Shown here piece after piece: positions 8,557 through 17,430 of a DNA stretch of 64,000 nucleotides. The notes beneath the pieces are model-generated. The model searched no databases and had not been told where the DNA came from. It was given only the letters and a program-made list of their open reading frames with translations. How positions within the stretch are numbered: the first letter of the stretch is position 1; every line of letters begins with the position of its first letter. The translations under genes and the position numbers were made by a program. This stretch comes from Pseudomonas multiresinivorans (GTDB lineage: Bacteria; Pseudomonadota; Gammaproteobacteria; Pseudomonadales; Pseudomonadaceae): assembly GCF_012971725.1 (NCBI RefSeq), contig NZ_CP048833.1, forward strand, positions 4,650,001-4,714,000, in the 5' to 3' direction.

Positions 8557-8721
8557 ATCGATGGCCTCGGAAGAAATTTTGACGAGGCCAATTTAGCGAC
8601 GATTTGCCGCCTTTCTTATCAGACGAGTCCTAATCGCACGTAGTGAAACTCCTACAAATCAGGAATCCCGACAAACGGCTGAGATCGCGGAAAAATCAGT
8701 GCGAACGAGGGTCGGCGCGCC

Positions 8722-9129
8722 TCAGTCGCGCGCCTTGCCCTGATGCAGGCGGGCGACCAGCTCGGCCTCGGCCTGGGACAGGCCACAGCTCTGGGTCAGG
8801 TCTTCGGGGCTGGCGCCCATGCCGACCAGGCGCGCAGCCTGACTGAAGGACAGACTGGTGGGATCGCGCTGCTCGATGCGCACCAGGCGTTCGGGCAGCG
8901 GCGCGACCTGTTTGGTCAGCTCGCGCAGCTCTTCGCCCATGCGGATATTGATCTGCTGGTAAGACTCGATGCGCTTGCCCTGCTCTTTCAGGCGCTGCTC
9001 GAACACCGCCAGCTGCTTGGCCAGTTCGGTGGCCTGCGCCTCCTGGGCGCGCTGCCGGCCGGACAGCCAGACACAGGCCAGCGCCAGGCCGGCGCAGACG
9101 ATACCGAGTACCACCAGGGCGATCAGCAC
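8722..9129 (-). CDS. DUF2802 single-helix membrane protein of the che operon
   Basis: This 135-residue protein has an N-terminal membrane helix (about 2-22), a long coiled-coil (about 28-80) and a C-terminal globular part with the DUF2802 pattern LGF/LSFSQAARLVGMGAS and LTQSCGLSQAEAELV, which resembles a helix-turn-helix. Translation starts at a GTG (9129) one base after the cheW stop, with GGAGAG at a good distance. The family regularly follows cheW in pseudomonads; its function is not known. Confidence 0.85.
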   Translation of the reverse strand: MLIALVVLGIVCAGLALACVWLSGRQRAQEAQATELAKQLAVFEQRLKEQGKRIESYQQINIRMGEELRELTKQVAPLPERLVRIEQRDPTSLSFSQAARLVGMGASPEDLTQSCGLSQAEAELVARLHQGKARD

Positions 9130-9130
9130 C

Positions 9131-9610
9131 TCAGATGCTCTCCAGCTCCGACCACTCTTCCTCGGTCATCATCTTGTCCAGCTCGACCAGGATCAGCAGC
9201 TCGCCGTTCTTGTTGCAGACGCCCTGGATGAACTTGGCCGATTCCTCGTTACCGACGTTCGGCGCAGTCTCGATCTCGGACTGGCGCAGGTAGACGACCT
9301 CGGCGACGCTGTCGACCAGGATGCCCACGACCTGCTTGTCCGCCTCGATGATGACGATGCGAGTGTTGTCCGAGACCGGCGCCGGGTCCAGGCCGAAGCG
9401 CTGGCGGGTGTCGATCACGGTGACCACGTTGCCGCGCAGGTTGATGATGCCCAGCACGTAGCTCGGGGCACCGGGGACCGGCGCGATTTCGGTGTAGCGC
9501 AGCACTTCCTGGACCTGCATCACGTTGATGCCGTAGGTCTCGTTGTCCAGGCGGAAGGTGACCCACTGCAGAATCGGATCTTCGGCACCTTGCGCTGACG
9601 TTTTCTTCAT
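9131..9610 (-). CDS. cheW: CheW, chemotaxis coupling protein
   Basis: This 159-residue SH3-like protein couples chemoreceptors to CheA. It has the CheW signatures VTFRLDNETYGINVMQVQEV, VLGIINLRGNVVTVIDTR and a hydrophobic C-terminal helix region. It follows the parP-like gene after a 71-base gap holding a GC-rich hairpin (cgccgcctgcggcgcgg near 9631), and is followed one base later by DUF2802. It closes the mot/par/che set begun at cheY. Confidence 0.97.
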   Translation of the reverse strand: MKKTSAQGAEDPILQWVTFRLDNETYGINVMQVQEVLRYTEIAPVPGAPSYVLGIINLRGNVVTVIDTRQRFGLDPAPVSDNTRIVIIEADKQVVGILVDSVAEVVYLRQSEIETAPNVGNEESAKFIQGVCNKNGELLILVELDKMMTEEEWSELESI

Positions 9611-9681
9611 ATCCCCTCGCCTCTTCTGGTACCGCGCCGCCTGCGGCGCGGTGGTTGTCTTTCAATAAGGTAGCGCCAGCC

Positions 9682-10626
9682 TCAGGGCTTCAGGCGCTTC
9701 GCCGCGCCACTGGCAATCAGCTCGGCCAGCGCCGAGACATCCAGCAGCGCGCACATCTGGTCGATCACCGTGCCAGCCAGCCACGGGCGCTGCTGGCGCT
9801 GGCTGCGCCACTTCACCTCGGACGGGTCCAGGCGCACCGAGCGGCTGACCTGGTGCACGGCCAGCCCCCACTCGTAGCCCTGCACGGAAATCACGTATTG
9901 CAGCCCCTCGCGGTAGTCGTCGCGGTAGCGCTCGGGCATCACCCAGCGCGCGGTATCGAGCACCTTGAGGTTGCCGTTCTGCCCCGGCAGGATGCCGAGG
10001 AACCAGTCCGGCTGGCCGAACAGCGGGGTCAGGTCGTGCCCCGCCAGCGGGTAGATTGAGCCCAGGCAGACCAGCGGCACCGCCAGGGTCAGGCCGGCGA
10101 CGTCGAACAGCAGGCACTCGAAGGGCTCGGCAGCCCATACCGGACGACCATCGTCGAGCAGCTTCAGCGGCGCGGCGGGCATCTCGGCGCTGCCGGGCTG
10201 GTGCAGGTCGATGATCTGGCCGATCTGCGCAGGCGGCTCGTCGGCAATCGGCGCCTCGATGACCGGGGCGACCGGTTCGGGCAACAGGGCCTCGATGACC
10301 TTGGGTTCGGCAAATGGCACGCGGGCGACACCGCTCAGGCGCGCATCACGAACCTGCTCTTCAAGCACGGCCGCTTCGAATTCGTCGAGGCTGACGCTGG
10401 TTTCCGGCGCCTGCATCACCGCTGCCTGAGGCTCGGCGGTGAGTGGCGCGACCGGCTCGCTGACCACCAGTGCCACCGCGGCGATCGGAACCGGCACAAC
10501 GGGTGCGGCAACGGGCTGCGCCAGCGGTTCCGCGGCGAAGTCTTCGAAAGTGGCCTCCTGCAGCAGCGCGTCCAGGTAGGACTGCAGCGCGAGCTGGGGG
10601 CGAGTGGCGGTAGCGGAACGACTCAT
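9682..10626 (-). CDS. ParP-like CheW-domain protein for polar placement of the chemotaxis array
   Basis: This 314-residue protein has a long low-complexity, Pro/Ala/Glu-rich N-terminal half (about 1-165) and a C-terminal CheW-like domain (about 170-310: FECLLFDVAGLTLAVPL, WFLGILPGQNGNLKVLDTA). A CheW-like domain fused to a disordered arm, next to a ParA-type ATPase, matches ParP as described in Vibrio, where ParP links CheA arrays to the cell pole. The upstream neighbour here is indeed a ParC-like ATPase. The ParP role is inferred from architecture and neighbourhood. Confidence 0.83.
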   Translation of the reverse strand: MSRSATATRPQLALQSYLDALLQEATFEDFAAEPLAQPVAAPVVPVPIAAVALVVSEPVAPLTAEPQAAVMQAPETSVSLDEFEAAVLEEQVRDARLSGVARVPFAEPKVIEALLPEPVAPVIEAPIADEPPAQIGQIIDLHQPGSAEMPAAPLKLLDDGRPVWAAEPFECLLFDVAGLTLAVPLVCLGSIYPLAGHDLTPLFGQPDWFLGILPGQNGNLKVLDTARWVMPERYRDDYREGLQYVISVQGYEWGLAVHQVSRSVRLDPSEVKWRSQRQQRPWLAGTVIDQMCALLDVSALAELIASGAAKRLKP

Positions 10627-10723
10627 GATGGATAACCGCGCAAGATGACTGTCCAGCCTATCGGCAGCGGATGCGCAGGACTTGAACGCATCCGTCGGAT
10701 TCTTCTGTGGGTGCCGGCCATGC

Positions 10724-11512
10724 TCAGGCTACCTGGCTCGCCGGCACATGGGCCAGCAGATGCTTGAGCAACGCACGGTAGGCGATCACGCCGCGGCTGT
10801 TGCCGTCGTTGCGCGACGGCACCATGCCCAGGCGGCTGGCGTCGCGCAGCTTGGTGTCCACCGGAATGAAGGCTTGCCACAGCGTGTCCGGGTAGGTATC
10901 GCGCAATACCCGCAGGGTGCCCAGGGAAGCCTGGGTACGGCGGTCGAACAGGGTCGGCACGATGGTGAACGGCAGCGCCTGCTTGCGCGAGCGGTTGACC
11001 ATCTTCAGGGTATTGACCATGCGCTCCAGGCCCTTGAGAGCGAGGAACTCGGTCTGCACCGGGATCACCAGGTGCTGGCTGGCCGCCATGGCATTGACCA
11101 TCAGCACACCCAGCAGCGGCGGGCTGTCGATGATCGCGTAGTCGAATTCGTTCCACAGCTGCGCCAGGCTCTTGGCGATCACCAGGCCCAGGCCGTTCTG
11201 CCCCGGCGACTGGCGCTCCAGGGTGGCCAGCGCGGTGCTCGATGGCAGCAGGCGGATGTTCTCGTGGCTGGTGGGCAGCAGCAGCGACTCTGGCAGTCCC
11301 TCAGGCACGTTGCCCTGGTGCAGGAACAGGTCGAACACGCTGTGTTCCAGGCTGTCCGGGTCGTGGCCGAAATAGCTGGTCATCGAGCCGTGGGGGTCCA
11401 GGTCGACGATCAGCACGCGCTTGCCGGCATCCGCCAGCAGGCCCGCCAAGGCTATGGAGGAAGTGGTCTTGCCGACGCCACCTTTCTGGTTGGCTACCGC
11501 CCAGACTTTCAT
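10724..11512 (-). CDS. ParC-like ParA/Soj-family ATPase
   Basis: This 262-residue protein has the deviant Walker A motif NQKGGVGKTT at the N-terminus, the switch motif DLDPHGS and IDSPPLLG. ParC, the homologue in Vibrio, positions chemotaxis arrays at the pole through ParP. The ATG at 11512 (MKVWAVANQ) fits the family; the open frame upstream to 11695 runs over intergenic sequence and motD. Different from FleN (18749-19576), which is the flagellar-number ATPase. Confidence 0.88.
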   Translation of the reverse strand: MKVWAVANQKGGVGKTTSSIALAGLLADAGKRVLIVDLDPHGSMTSYFGHDPDSLEHSVFDLFLHQGNVPEGLPESLLLPTSHENIRLLPSSTALATLERQSPGQNGLGLVIAKSLAQLWNEFDYAIIDSPPLLGVLMVNAMAASQHLVIPVQTEFLALKGLERMVNTLKMVNRSRKQALPFTIVPTLFDRRTQASLGTLRVLRDTYPDTLWQAFIPVDTKLRDASRLGMVPSRNDGNSRGVIAYRALLKHLLAHVPASQVA

Positions 11513-11564
11513 AGTGCGCGCTCCCCGGTGACACAGCATCGGCTCAGGATCGTAGTCATGGTTC

Positions 11565-12449
11565 TCATTGCCCTGTGGCCGATGACGAAGAATTGACGGC
11601 GCCACTGGCGGGCGCCTCACTGGCAAGCACTGGTGCAGGTTGCGTGCCAGCATGCCGCAATGCCGGATCCGGCTGCGCCTTGCCGCTACCGACACCGCTG
11701 ATGCTGCGGCGCACCTCCAGGTTGCGGGAGATCACCAGCACCACCCGGCGGTTGCGTGCGCGACCATCCGCCGTGGCATTGTCCGCCACTGGCTGGAATT
11801 CGCCATAGCCCACCGCTGCCAGCCGACCGGCGTCGAGGCCGTCCTGGGCAAGCATGCGCACGATGCTGGCGGCGCGGGCCGCGGACAGTTCCCAGTTGGT
11901 CGGGTACTGCGAATTATGGATCGGCACGTTGTCGGTGAAGCCTTCGACGTGCACCGGGTTGCGGTACGGCGCCAGAATCCTGGCGACCTTCTCGATGATG
12001 GCGAAGGCGGCGTCATTGGGAATCGCGTCGCCGCTGGGGAACAGCAGGCTGGAATTGAGGGTGATCTCGATCCAGAACTCGTTGCCGCGCACCGACAGCT
12101 GTTCGCTGGAGATCAGGTCGCCGAACGCCTGGCGCACGCTGTCGCTGATCTGCTGCAGGGTATCGGGGCTGCCCTGGGCCTGCCCTTCGTCCTGCGGCTC
12201 GGTGATCGACTGGTCCGGCTGCTGGGTGCGCGGGCGCTCCTCGCCGACGGGAATCGGGCGAATCGACCGGTCCGGCTGGTTGAACACGCCGGTCAGGGTT
12301 TCCGAGAGGATCTTGTACTTGCCCTCGTTGATCGAGGAGATCGAGTACATCACCACGAAGAAGGCGAACAGCAGGGTGATGAAGTCCGCGTAGGACACCA
12401 GCCAGCGTTCGTGATTCTCGTGTTCCTCATGGCGTCTGCGGCGAGGCAT
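11565..12449 (-). CDS. motD: MotD, flagellar stator protein with OmpA-like peptidoglycan-binding domain
   Basis: This 294-residue protein is the B-type stator partner of MotC. It has a basic N-terminus, one membrane helix with the proton-channel Asp in the context WLVSYADFITLLFAFF, a plug/linker region, and a C-terminal OmpA/MotB domain (VHVEGFTDN, NWELSAARAASIVRML, RARNRRVVLVI). I choose the ATG at 12449 because a GGGGGAGGGG run lies 8-10 bases upstream; the ATG at 12455 is too close to that run. It follows motC by 16 bases. Confidence 0.95.
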   Translation of the reverse strand: MPRRRRHEEHENHERWLVSYADFITLLFAFFVVMYSISSINEGKYKILSETLTGVFNQPDRSIRPIPVGEERPRTQQPDQSITEPQDEGQAQGSPDTLQQISDSVRQAFGDLISSEQLSVRGNEFWIEITLNSSLLFPSGDAIPNDAAFAIIEKVARILAPYRNPVHVEGFTDNVPIHNSQYPTNWELSAARAASIVRMLAQDGLDAGRLAAVGYGEFQPVADNATADGRARNRRVVLVISRNLEVRRSISGVGSGKAQPDPALRHAGTQPAPVLASEAPASGAVNSSSSATGQ

Positions 12450-12465
12450 GCGCATCCCCTCCCCC

Positions 12466-13206
12466 TCAGCCGACGAAGCCTTGCAGCTTCAGCTCGATGG
12501 AGCGCGGGTTCTCGCCTTCGGCGATGGACAGCAGGCCCTCCATCAACATTTCGCGGTAACACGACTGGCGCAGCACGATGCTCTTGAGCTTGTTGCCGAT
12601 GGGCAGCAGCAGGAGGTTGGCCAGGCCGACGCCATAGATGGTGGCGACGAAGGCCACGGCAATGCCGTTGCCCAACTGGCTGGGGTCGGCGAGGTTGCCC
12701 ATCACATGGATCAGGCCCATCACCGCGCCGATGATGCCGATGGTCGGCGAGTAGCCACCCATGGCTTCGAACACCTTGGCCGCCGCGAGGTCGCGGCTTT
12801 CCTGGTTGTACAGGTCGACTTCGAGGATGCTGCGGATGGCCTCGGGCTCGGTGCCGTCCACCAGCAGTTGCAGGCCCTTGCGCGCATAGGGGTCGCGCTC
12901 GGCGTCGGCGACGGTTTCCAGGCCCAGCAGGCCTTCCTTGCGCGCCGTCATGCTCCAGCCGACCACATGGTTGATACCGCCAACCAGGTCGACCTTGGGC
13001 GGCAGGACCATCCAGCGCAGCATGGTCAGCGCGCGCTTGAGCACTGCCACGGGCGTCTGCAGCAAGGCGGCGGCGAGAGTGCCGCCTACCACGATCAGCG
13101 CTGCCGGGCCGTTGGCCAGGGCACCGACGTGCCCGCCCTCGAGGAAGTTGCCACCGATGATGGCAACCAGCGCGAGGATCAGGCCGACCAGGCTGAGGAC
13201 ATCCAT
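12466..13206 (-). CDS. motC: MotC, flagellar stator A-type protein
   Basis: This 246-residue MotA/TolQ/ExbB-family protein has four membrane helices, starting MDVLSLVGLILALVAII. With MotD it forms one of the two stators known in pseudomonads, MotCD, which in P. aeruginosa is needed for swarming. It shares one base with the cheB stop (TGATG), so it is translationally coupled to cheB. Confidence 0.96.
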   Translation of the reverse strand: MDVLSLVGLILALVAIIGGNFLEGGHVGALANGPAALIVVGGTLAAALLQTPVAVLKRALTMLRWMVLPPKVDLVGGINHVVGWSMTARKEGLLGLETVADAERDPYARKGLQLLVDGTEPEAIRSILEVDLYNQESRDLAAAKVFEAMGGYSPTIGIIGAVMGLIHVMGNLADPSQLGNGIAVAFVATIYGVGLANLLLLPIGNKLKSIVLRQSCYREMLMEGLLSIAEGENPRSIELKLQGFVG

Positions 13207-14321
13207 CAGCCGCAGGCCTCGGTCAGGTGACGGCCGATGTCGTCCAGGCTGTACACCGCATCGGCCAGGCCGGCCTTGGCGATCGCCATGGGCATGCCGT
13301 AGATCACGCAGCTGGCCTCATCCTGCGCCCAGACCTGGGCGCCGCCCTGCTTGAGCATGCGCGCACCTTCGCGGCCGTCGGCGCCCATGCCGGTGAGAAC
13401 CACCGCCAGCACCTTGTCGCCATAGGCCTTGGACGCGGAACCGAAGGTCACGTCGACACAGGGCTTGTAGTTCAGGCGCTCGTCGCCGGGGAGAATGCGG
13501 ATCGCGCCCCGTGCGTCGACCATCATCTGCTTGCCGCCGGGAGCCAGCAACGCCACGCCGGGACGCAGGATGTCGCCATCCTCGGCTTCCTTGACGGTGA
13601 TCTTGCACAGCTTGTCCAGGCGCTCGGCGAAGGCCTTGGTGAAGGCCGCCGGCATGTGCTGGATCAGCACCAGCGGCGCAGGGAAGTTGGCAGGCAGCTG
13701 GGTCAGAACCCGCTGCAGCGCCACCGGCCCACCGGTCGAAGTGCCGATGGCCACCAGCCGGTAGGGCTTACGCTTTGGGGCGGCGGAAGGCGCCGGAGCC
13801 GGAGTCGCTGGCGCATGGCTGCTGCCCGAGGAAGCGGGAGCGGCATGGCGCGCGGTGCTACTGGCCGCAGGTGCGGCTGAAGTCGGCGTACTGGAATAGG
13901 AAGAGTACGCAGCAAAGCGGCGGTTGCTCTTGGCGATGGTGTGGACCTTCTCGCACAGCAACTGGCGGACCTTGTCCGGGTTGCGCGAGATGTCCTCGAA
14001 GTTCTTCGGCAGGTAATCGACGGCGCCGGCGTCGAGCGCGTCCAGAGTCACCCGCGCACCCTCGTGGGTCAGCGAGGAGAACATCAGGACCGGCGTCGGA
14101 CAGCGCTGCATGATGGTCCGTACGGCGGTGATGCCATCCATCAGCGGCATCTCGTAGTCCATGGTGATCACGTCGGGCTTGAGCGCCAGCGCCTGATCGA
14201 TCGCCTCGCGGCCGTTGGTCGCCGTGCCGACCACCTGGATCTGCGGATCAGCCGAAAGAATCTCCGAGACGCGGCGGCGGAAGAACCCCGAATCGTCCAC
14301 CACCAGGACTTTGACAGCCAT
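13206..14321 (-). CDS. cheB: CheB, receptor methylesterase/deamidase response regulator
   Basis: This 371-residue protein removes methyl groups from chemoreceptors when phosphorylated by CheA. It has an N-terminal receiver domain with acceptor Asp55 (TMDYEMP), an Ala/Ser/Pro-rich linker (about 140-180), and a C-terminal esterase with the Ser-His-Asp set in GTSTGGP, QHMP and MGADG. The ATG at 14321 is favoured by AGGAG six bases upstream; a GTG two codons earlier is also in frame. A 62-base gap with a GC hairpin separates it from cheA. Confidence 0.97.
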   Translation of the reverse strand: MAVKVLVVDDSGFFRRRVSEILSADPQIQVVGTATNGREAIDQALALKPDVITMDYEMPLMDGITAVRTIMQRCPTPVLMFSSLTHEGARVTLDALDAGAVDYLPKNFEDISRNPDKVRQLLCEKVHTIAKSNRRFAAYSSYSSTPTSAAPAASSTARHAAPASSGSSHAPATPAPAPSAAPKRKPYRLVAIGTSTGGPVALQRVLTQLPANFPAPLVLIQHMPAAFTKAFAERLDKLCKITVKEAEDGDILRPGVALLAPGGKQMMVDARGAIRILPGDERLNYKPCVDVTFGSASKAYGDKVLAVVLTGMGADGREGARMLKQGGAQVWAQDEASCVIYGMPMAIAKAGLADAVYSLDDIGRHLTEACG

Positions 14322-14383
14322 AGACACTCCTGAAAAAAACTTCTTCCATCACGGGCGCGGACCTCGCGGCCCGCGCACGGCGG

Positions 14384-16597
14384 TCAGATACGACGGGCGT
14401 AGCGCTTGAGCATGCTCGGCACGTCGAGGATCAGCGCGATGCGCCCGTCCCCGGTAATCGTTGCCCCGGCCATGCCCGGCGTGCCCTGCAGCATCTTGCC
14501 CAGCGGCTTGATCACCACCTCTTCCTGGCCCACCAGCTGGTCGACCACGAAGCCGATGCGCTGGGTGCCCACGGAGAGGATCACCACGTGGCCCTCGCCC
14601 GGCTCGTCATGCTGCGCGCCCGGTACCAGCCAGCGCTTGAGGTAGAACAACGGCAGGGCCTTGTCGCGGACGATCACCACTTCCTGGCCGTCCACCACGT
14701 TGGTATTGGACAGGTCGAGGTGGAAGATCTCGTTGACGTTGACCAGCGGGAAGGCGAAGGCCTGGTTGCCCAGCATCACCATCAGGGTCGGCATGATCGC
14801 CAGGGTCAGCGGGACCTTGATGACGATCTTCGAGCCCTGGCCCTTGGTCGAGTAGATGTTGATGATCCCGTTGAGCTGGGAAATCTTGGTCTTCACCACG
14901 TCCATGCCGACGCCACGGCCGGAGACGTCGGAAATCTCGGTCTTGGTCGAGAAGCCCGGGGCGAAGATCAGGTTGTAGCAGTCGGACTCGGACAGGCGAT
15001 CGGCCGCGTCCTTGTCCAGCAGGCCCTTCTCCACGGCCTTGGCGCGCAGCACGTCCGGGTCCATGCCTTTGCCGTCGTCAGAGATCGACAGCAGGATGTG
15101 GTCGCCTTCCTGCTCGGCGGACAGCACAACCTTGCCCGAGCGGGACTTGCCGGCGGCTTCACGCTCGTCCGGGCCTTCGATGCCGTGGTCGACCGCGTTG
15201 CGCACCAGGTGCACCAGCGGGTCGGCCAGCGCTTCGACCAGGTTCTTGTCCAGGTCGGTTTCTTCGCCGATCAGCTCGAGGTTGATCTCTTTCTTCAAGT
15301 TGCGCGCCAGGTCGCGGACCTGCCGCGGGAAGCGGCCGAAGACTTTCTTGATCGGCTGCATGCGGGTCTTCATGACCGACGACTGCAGGTCGGCGGTGAC
15401 CACGTCGAGGTTGGAGACAGCCTTGGCCATCGCCTCGTCGCCGCTGTTCAGGCCCAGGCGTACCAGGCGGTTACGCACCAGCACCAGTTCGCCGACCATG
15501 TTCATGATCTCGTCCAGGCGGGCGGTGTCCACGCGCACGGTGGTTTCCGCTTCGTTGGCCGGCTTTTCTGCGGCGGCGGCCGCGCTGGGCTTGGCCGCGG
15601 CGGGCTTGGCAGCAGCGGCCGGCGCCGGAGCGGCGGCAGGCTTGGGCGCAAGCGCTGCGGCAGCAGGCTTGGCAGCCACGACCGGCTCTTCCTTCGTACC
15701 GGTGAACTGGCCCTTGCCGTGCAACTCGTCGAGCAGCTTCTCGAATTCGTCGTCGGTGATGTTCTCGTCGCCGGCGGCCGCCGGAGCTTCCTCAGGCTTA
15801 GTCTCGGCAACAGCCTCGACGGGAGCAGGGGCTTCTTCCTTCGCGCCGGTGAACTGGCCCTTGCCGTGCAACTGGTCGAGCAGCGCTTCGAACTCGTCGT
15901 CGCTGATCTCGTCACCGCCACTGGCGGCCAGAGCTTCGGCCTGCGGAGCCGGAGCGGCCTTGGCGGGTTCCTTGGCGCCAGCGCTGAACTGGCCCTTGCC
16001 GTGCAACTGATCGAGGAGCGCTTCGAATTCGTCGTCGGAGATGTCGTCGCCGCCCGCGCCAACCGGCGCGGCAGGCGCGTCAGCGGTGGGCTCGAGGGCA
16101 TCCATCAGTTGCTCGAACTCGGCGTCGGTGATGTCGCCGTAGGCCGCCGAAGCTTCTTCCGCAACAGGCTCGGCCAAGGCCGGAGCGGGAGCTTCGGCCG
16201 GGGCGGCGTTCGGGTCGGCCAGGCGCGACAGGGCAGCCAGCAGCTCGGGCGTCGCCGGAGTCGGCTCCTGCGCGTCACGCACCTGCTGGAACATGACGTT
16301 GACGGTATCCAGCGCCTGCAGCATCACGTCCATCAGCTCGGCATCCACGCGGCGTTCGCCCTTGCGCAGCATGTCGAACACGTTTTCGGCGATGTGGCAG
16401 CACTCCACCAGCGCGTTCAGCTGGAGGAAGCCGGCACCACCCTTGACGGTGTGGAACCCACGGAAGATGGCATTGAGCAGGTCCATGTCTTCCGGGCGGC
16501 TTTCCAGCTCGACCAGTTGCTCGGACAGTAGCTCGAGAATCTCGCCGGCCTCCACCAGGAAGTCCTGGAGGATTTCGTCATCGGCGTCGAAGCTCAT
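14384..16597 (-). CDS. cheA: CheA, chemotaxis histidine kinase with a repeat-bearing linker
   Basis: This 737-residue kinase phosphorylates CheY and CheB. P1 holds the phosphorylated His49 (GFHTVKGGAGF). A long Ala/Pro/Glu-rich linker follows (about 125-350) and then the dimerisation, ATPase (N box HLVRNAVDHGIE; DDGKGMD; GRGVGMD) and CheW-like domains. The linker contains three near-identical 21-residue repeats at about 184-204, 229-249 and 278-298 (core DEFEALLDQLHGKGQF), and a weaker one at about 155-168. No classical P2 domain is evident. It follows cheZ after 31 bases. Confidence 0.97.
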   Translation of the reverse strand: MSFDADDEILQDFLVEAGEILELLSEQLVELESRPEDMDLLNAIFRGFHTVKGGAGFLQLNALVECCHIAENVFDMLRKGERRVDAELMDVMLQALDTVNVMFQQVRDAQEPTPATPELLAALSRLADPNAAPAEAPAPALAEPVAEEASAAYGDITDAEFEQLMDALEPTADAPAAPVGAGGDDISDDEFEALLDQLHGKGQFSAGAKEPAKAAPAPQAEALAASGGDEISDDEFEALLDQLHGKGQFTGAKEEAPAPVEAVAETKPEEAPAAAGDENITDDEFEKLLDELHGKGQFTGTKEEPVVAAKPAAAALAPKPAAAPAPAAAAKPAAAKPSAAAAAEKPANEAETTVRVDTARLDEIMNMVGELVLVRNRLVRLGLNSGDEAMAKAVSNLDVVTADLQSSVMKTRMQPIKKVFGRFPRQVRDLARNLKKEINLELIGEETDLDKNLVEALADPLVHLVRNAVDHGIEGPDEREAAGKSRSGKVVLSAEQEGDHILLSISDDGKGMDPDVLRAKAVEKGLLDKDAADRLSESDCYNLIFAPGFSTKTEISDVSGRGVGMDVVKTKISQLNGIINIYSTKGQGSKIVIKVPLTLAIMPTLMVMLGNQAFAFPLVNVNEIFHLDLSNTNVVDGQEVVIVRDKALPLFYLKRWLVPGAQHDEPGEGHVVILSVGTQRIGFVVDQLVGQEEVVIKPLGKMLQGTPGMAGATITGDGRIALILDVPSMLKRYARRI
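15704..16048 (-). repeat. Three in-frame repeats in the cheA linker
   Basis: Coding repeats at 15986-16048, 15851-15913 and 15704-15766 each encode about 21 residues with core DEFE(A/K)LLD(Q/E)LHGKGQF, spaced 45 and 49 codons apart by Ala/Pro/Glu-rich sequence. DNA identity between copies is also high, which suggests recent or conversion-maintained duplication. A degenerate copy (DITDAEFEQLMDAL) precedes them. Confidence 0.95.
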
Positions 16598-16628
16598 TCG
16601 GTGCTCCCTCTACAGCGTCAGGCGACGC

Positions 16629-17411
16629 TTAAAAACCAAGGCTGGACAACAGGTCGTCGACATCGTCCTGACCGGACACGACGTCCTTTCTTGTATCGGC
16701 AGCAATCTGCGGACCTTCACCCTTGGACGATCTTTCTTTTTCCACCGCGTCGCGCATGCTCTCGTGGTCATGCTCGATACCGGCGTAGCGATCGACCTGC
16801 CCCGCCATCCAGACCAGCTTGACCAGGTTCGACTCGACCTCGGTCACCAGCTTGGTGACGCGCTTGATCACCTGCCCGGTAAGGTCCTGGAAGTCCTGCG
16901 CCAGCAGGATGTCGTTCAGGTGCGCGGAAAGCTTGCGGCTGTCCTGGGCGCTGATATAGAGGAACTGCTCGACACGCTTGGCCAGGTCGCGGAAGGCCTC
17001 GGGGCCCAGCTCGCGGCGCATGAAGCGCGACCAGTCTTCCTGCAGTTCCTTGGCCTGGGTCTCGATGTGCATGACCACCGGGGTGCACTCTTCCACCAGG
17101 TCCATGGTGCGATTGGCCGCTTTCTCGGTCATCGTTACCACATAGGAGAGGCGGTCGGTCGCGTCGGCGATCTGCGAAACTTCCTGGGCGCGTGGGGAGC
17201 TGGGATCGATCTGGAAGTTGACGATGGCGTTGTGCAGCTCGCGGGTGAGCTTGCCGACCTCCTGGTAGAGGCCTCGGTCGCGCGCCTGGTTGAGCTCGGA
17301 GATCAGTTGCACGGCAGTCTGAACGTCGCCGCGTTCGAGGCAGTCGACCAATTCGCGCGCATGTTTTTTCAGGGTCGACTCGAAGTCACCCGCGGATTCG
17401 TTGAAATCCAT
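16629..17411 (-). CDS. cheZ: CheZ, CheY-P phosphatase
   Basis: This 260-residue, mostly helical protein dephosphorylates CheY-P. The catalytic Gln lies in the helix LAQDFQDLTGQVI (about residues 170-183). The C-terminus QDDVDDLLSSLGF is the usual CheY-binding peptide. It lies 19 bases after cheY and before cheA, the standard pseudomonad order. Confidence 0.96.
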   Translation of the reverse strand: MDFNESAGDFESTLKKHARELVDCLERGDVQTAVQLISELNQARDRGLYQEVGKLTRELHNAIVNFQIDPSSPRAQEVSQIADATDRLSYVVTMTEKAANRTMDLVEECTPVVMHIETQAKELQEDWSRFMRRELGPEAFRDLAKRVEQFLYISAQDSRKLSAHLNDILLAQDFQDLTGQVIKRVTKLVTEVESNLVKLVWMAGQVDRYAGIEHDHESMRDAVEKERSSKGEGPQIAADTRKDVVSGQDDVDDLLSSLGF

Positions 17412-17430
17412 GACGCCCTCTATGCCGGCC

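Noticed and set aside
14354..14375. GC-rich hairpin between cheA and cheB as a terminator
   Set aside because: The stem contains a G-U pair and no U tract follows; it would be unusual to end transcription inside the che operon.
15704..16048. Regular repeats in cheA considered as a CRISPR or tandem array
   Set aside because: They are in frame within cheA, of coding character, only three copies and spaced by low-complexity codons; they encode protein repeats.
14588..16531. Long open frame antisense to cheA
   Set aside because: It mirrors the cheA codon pattern, has no ribosome site, and the cheA protein is complete on the opposite strand.
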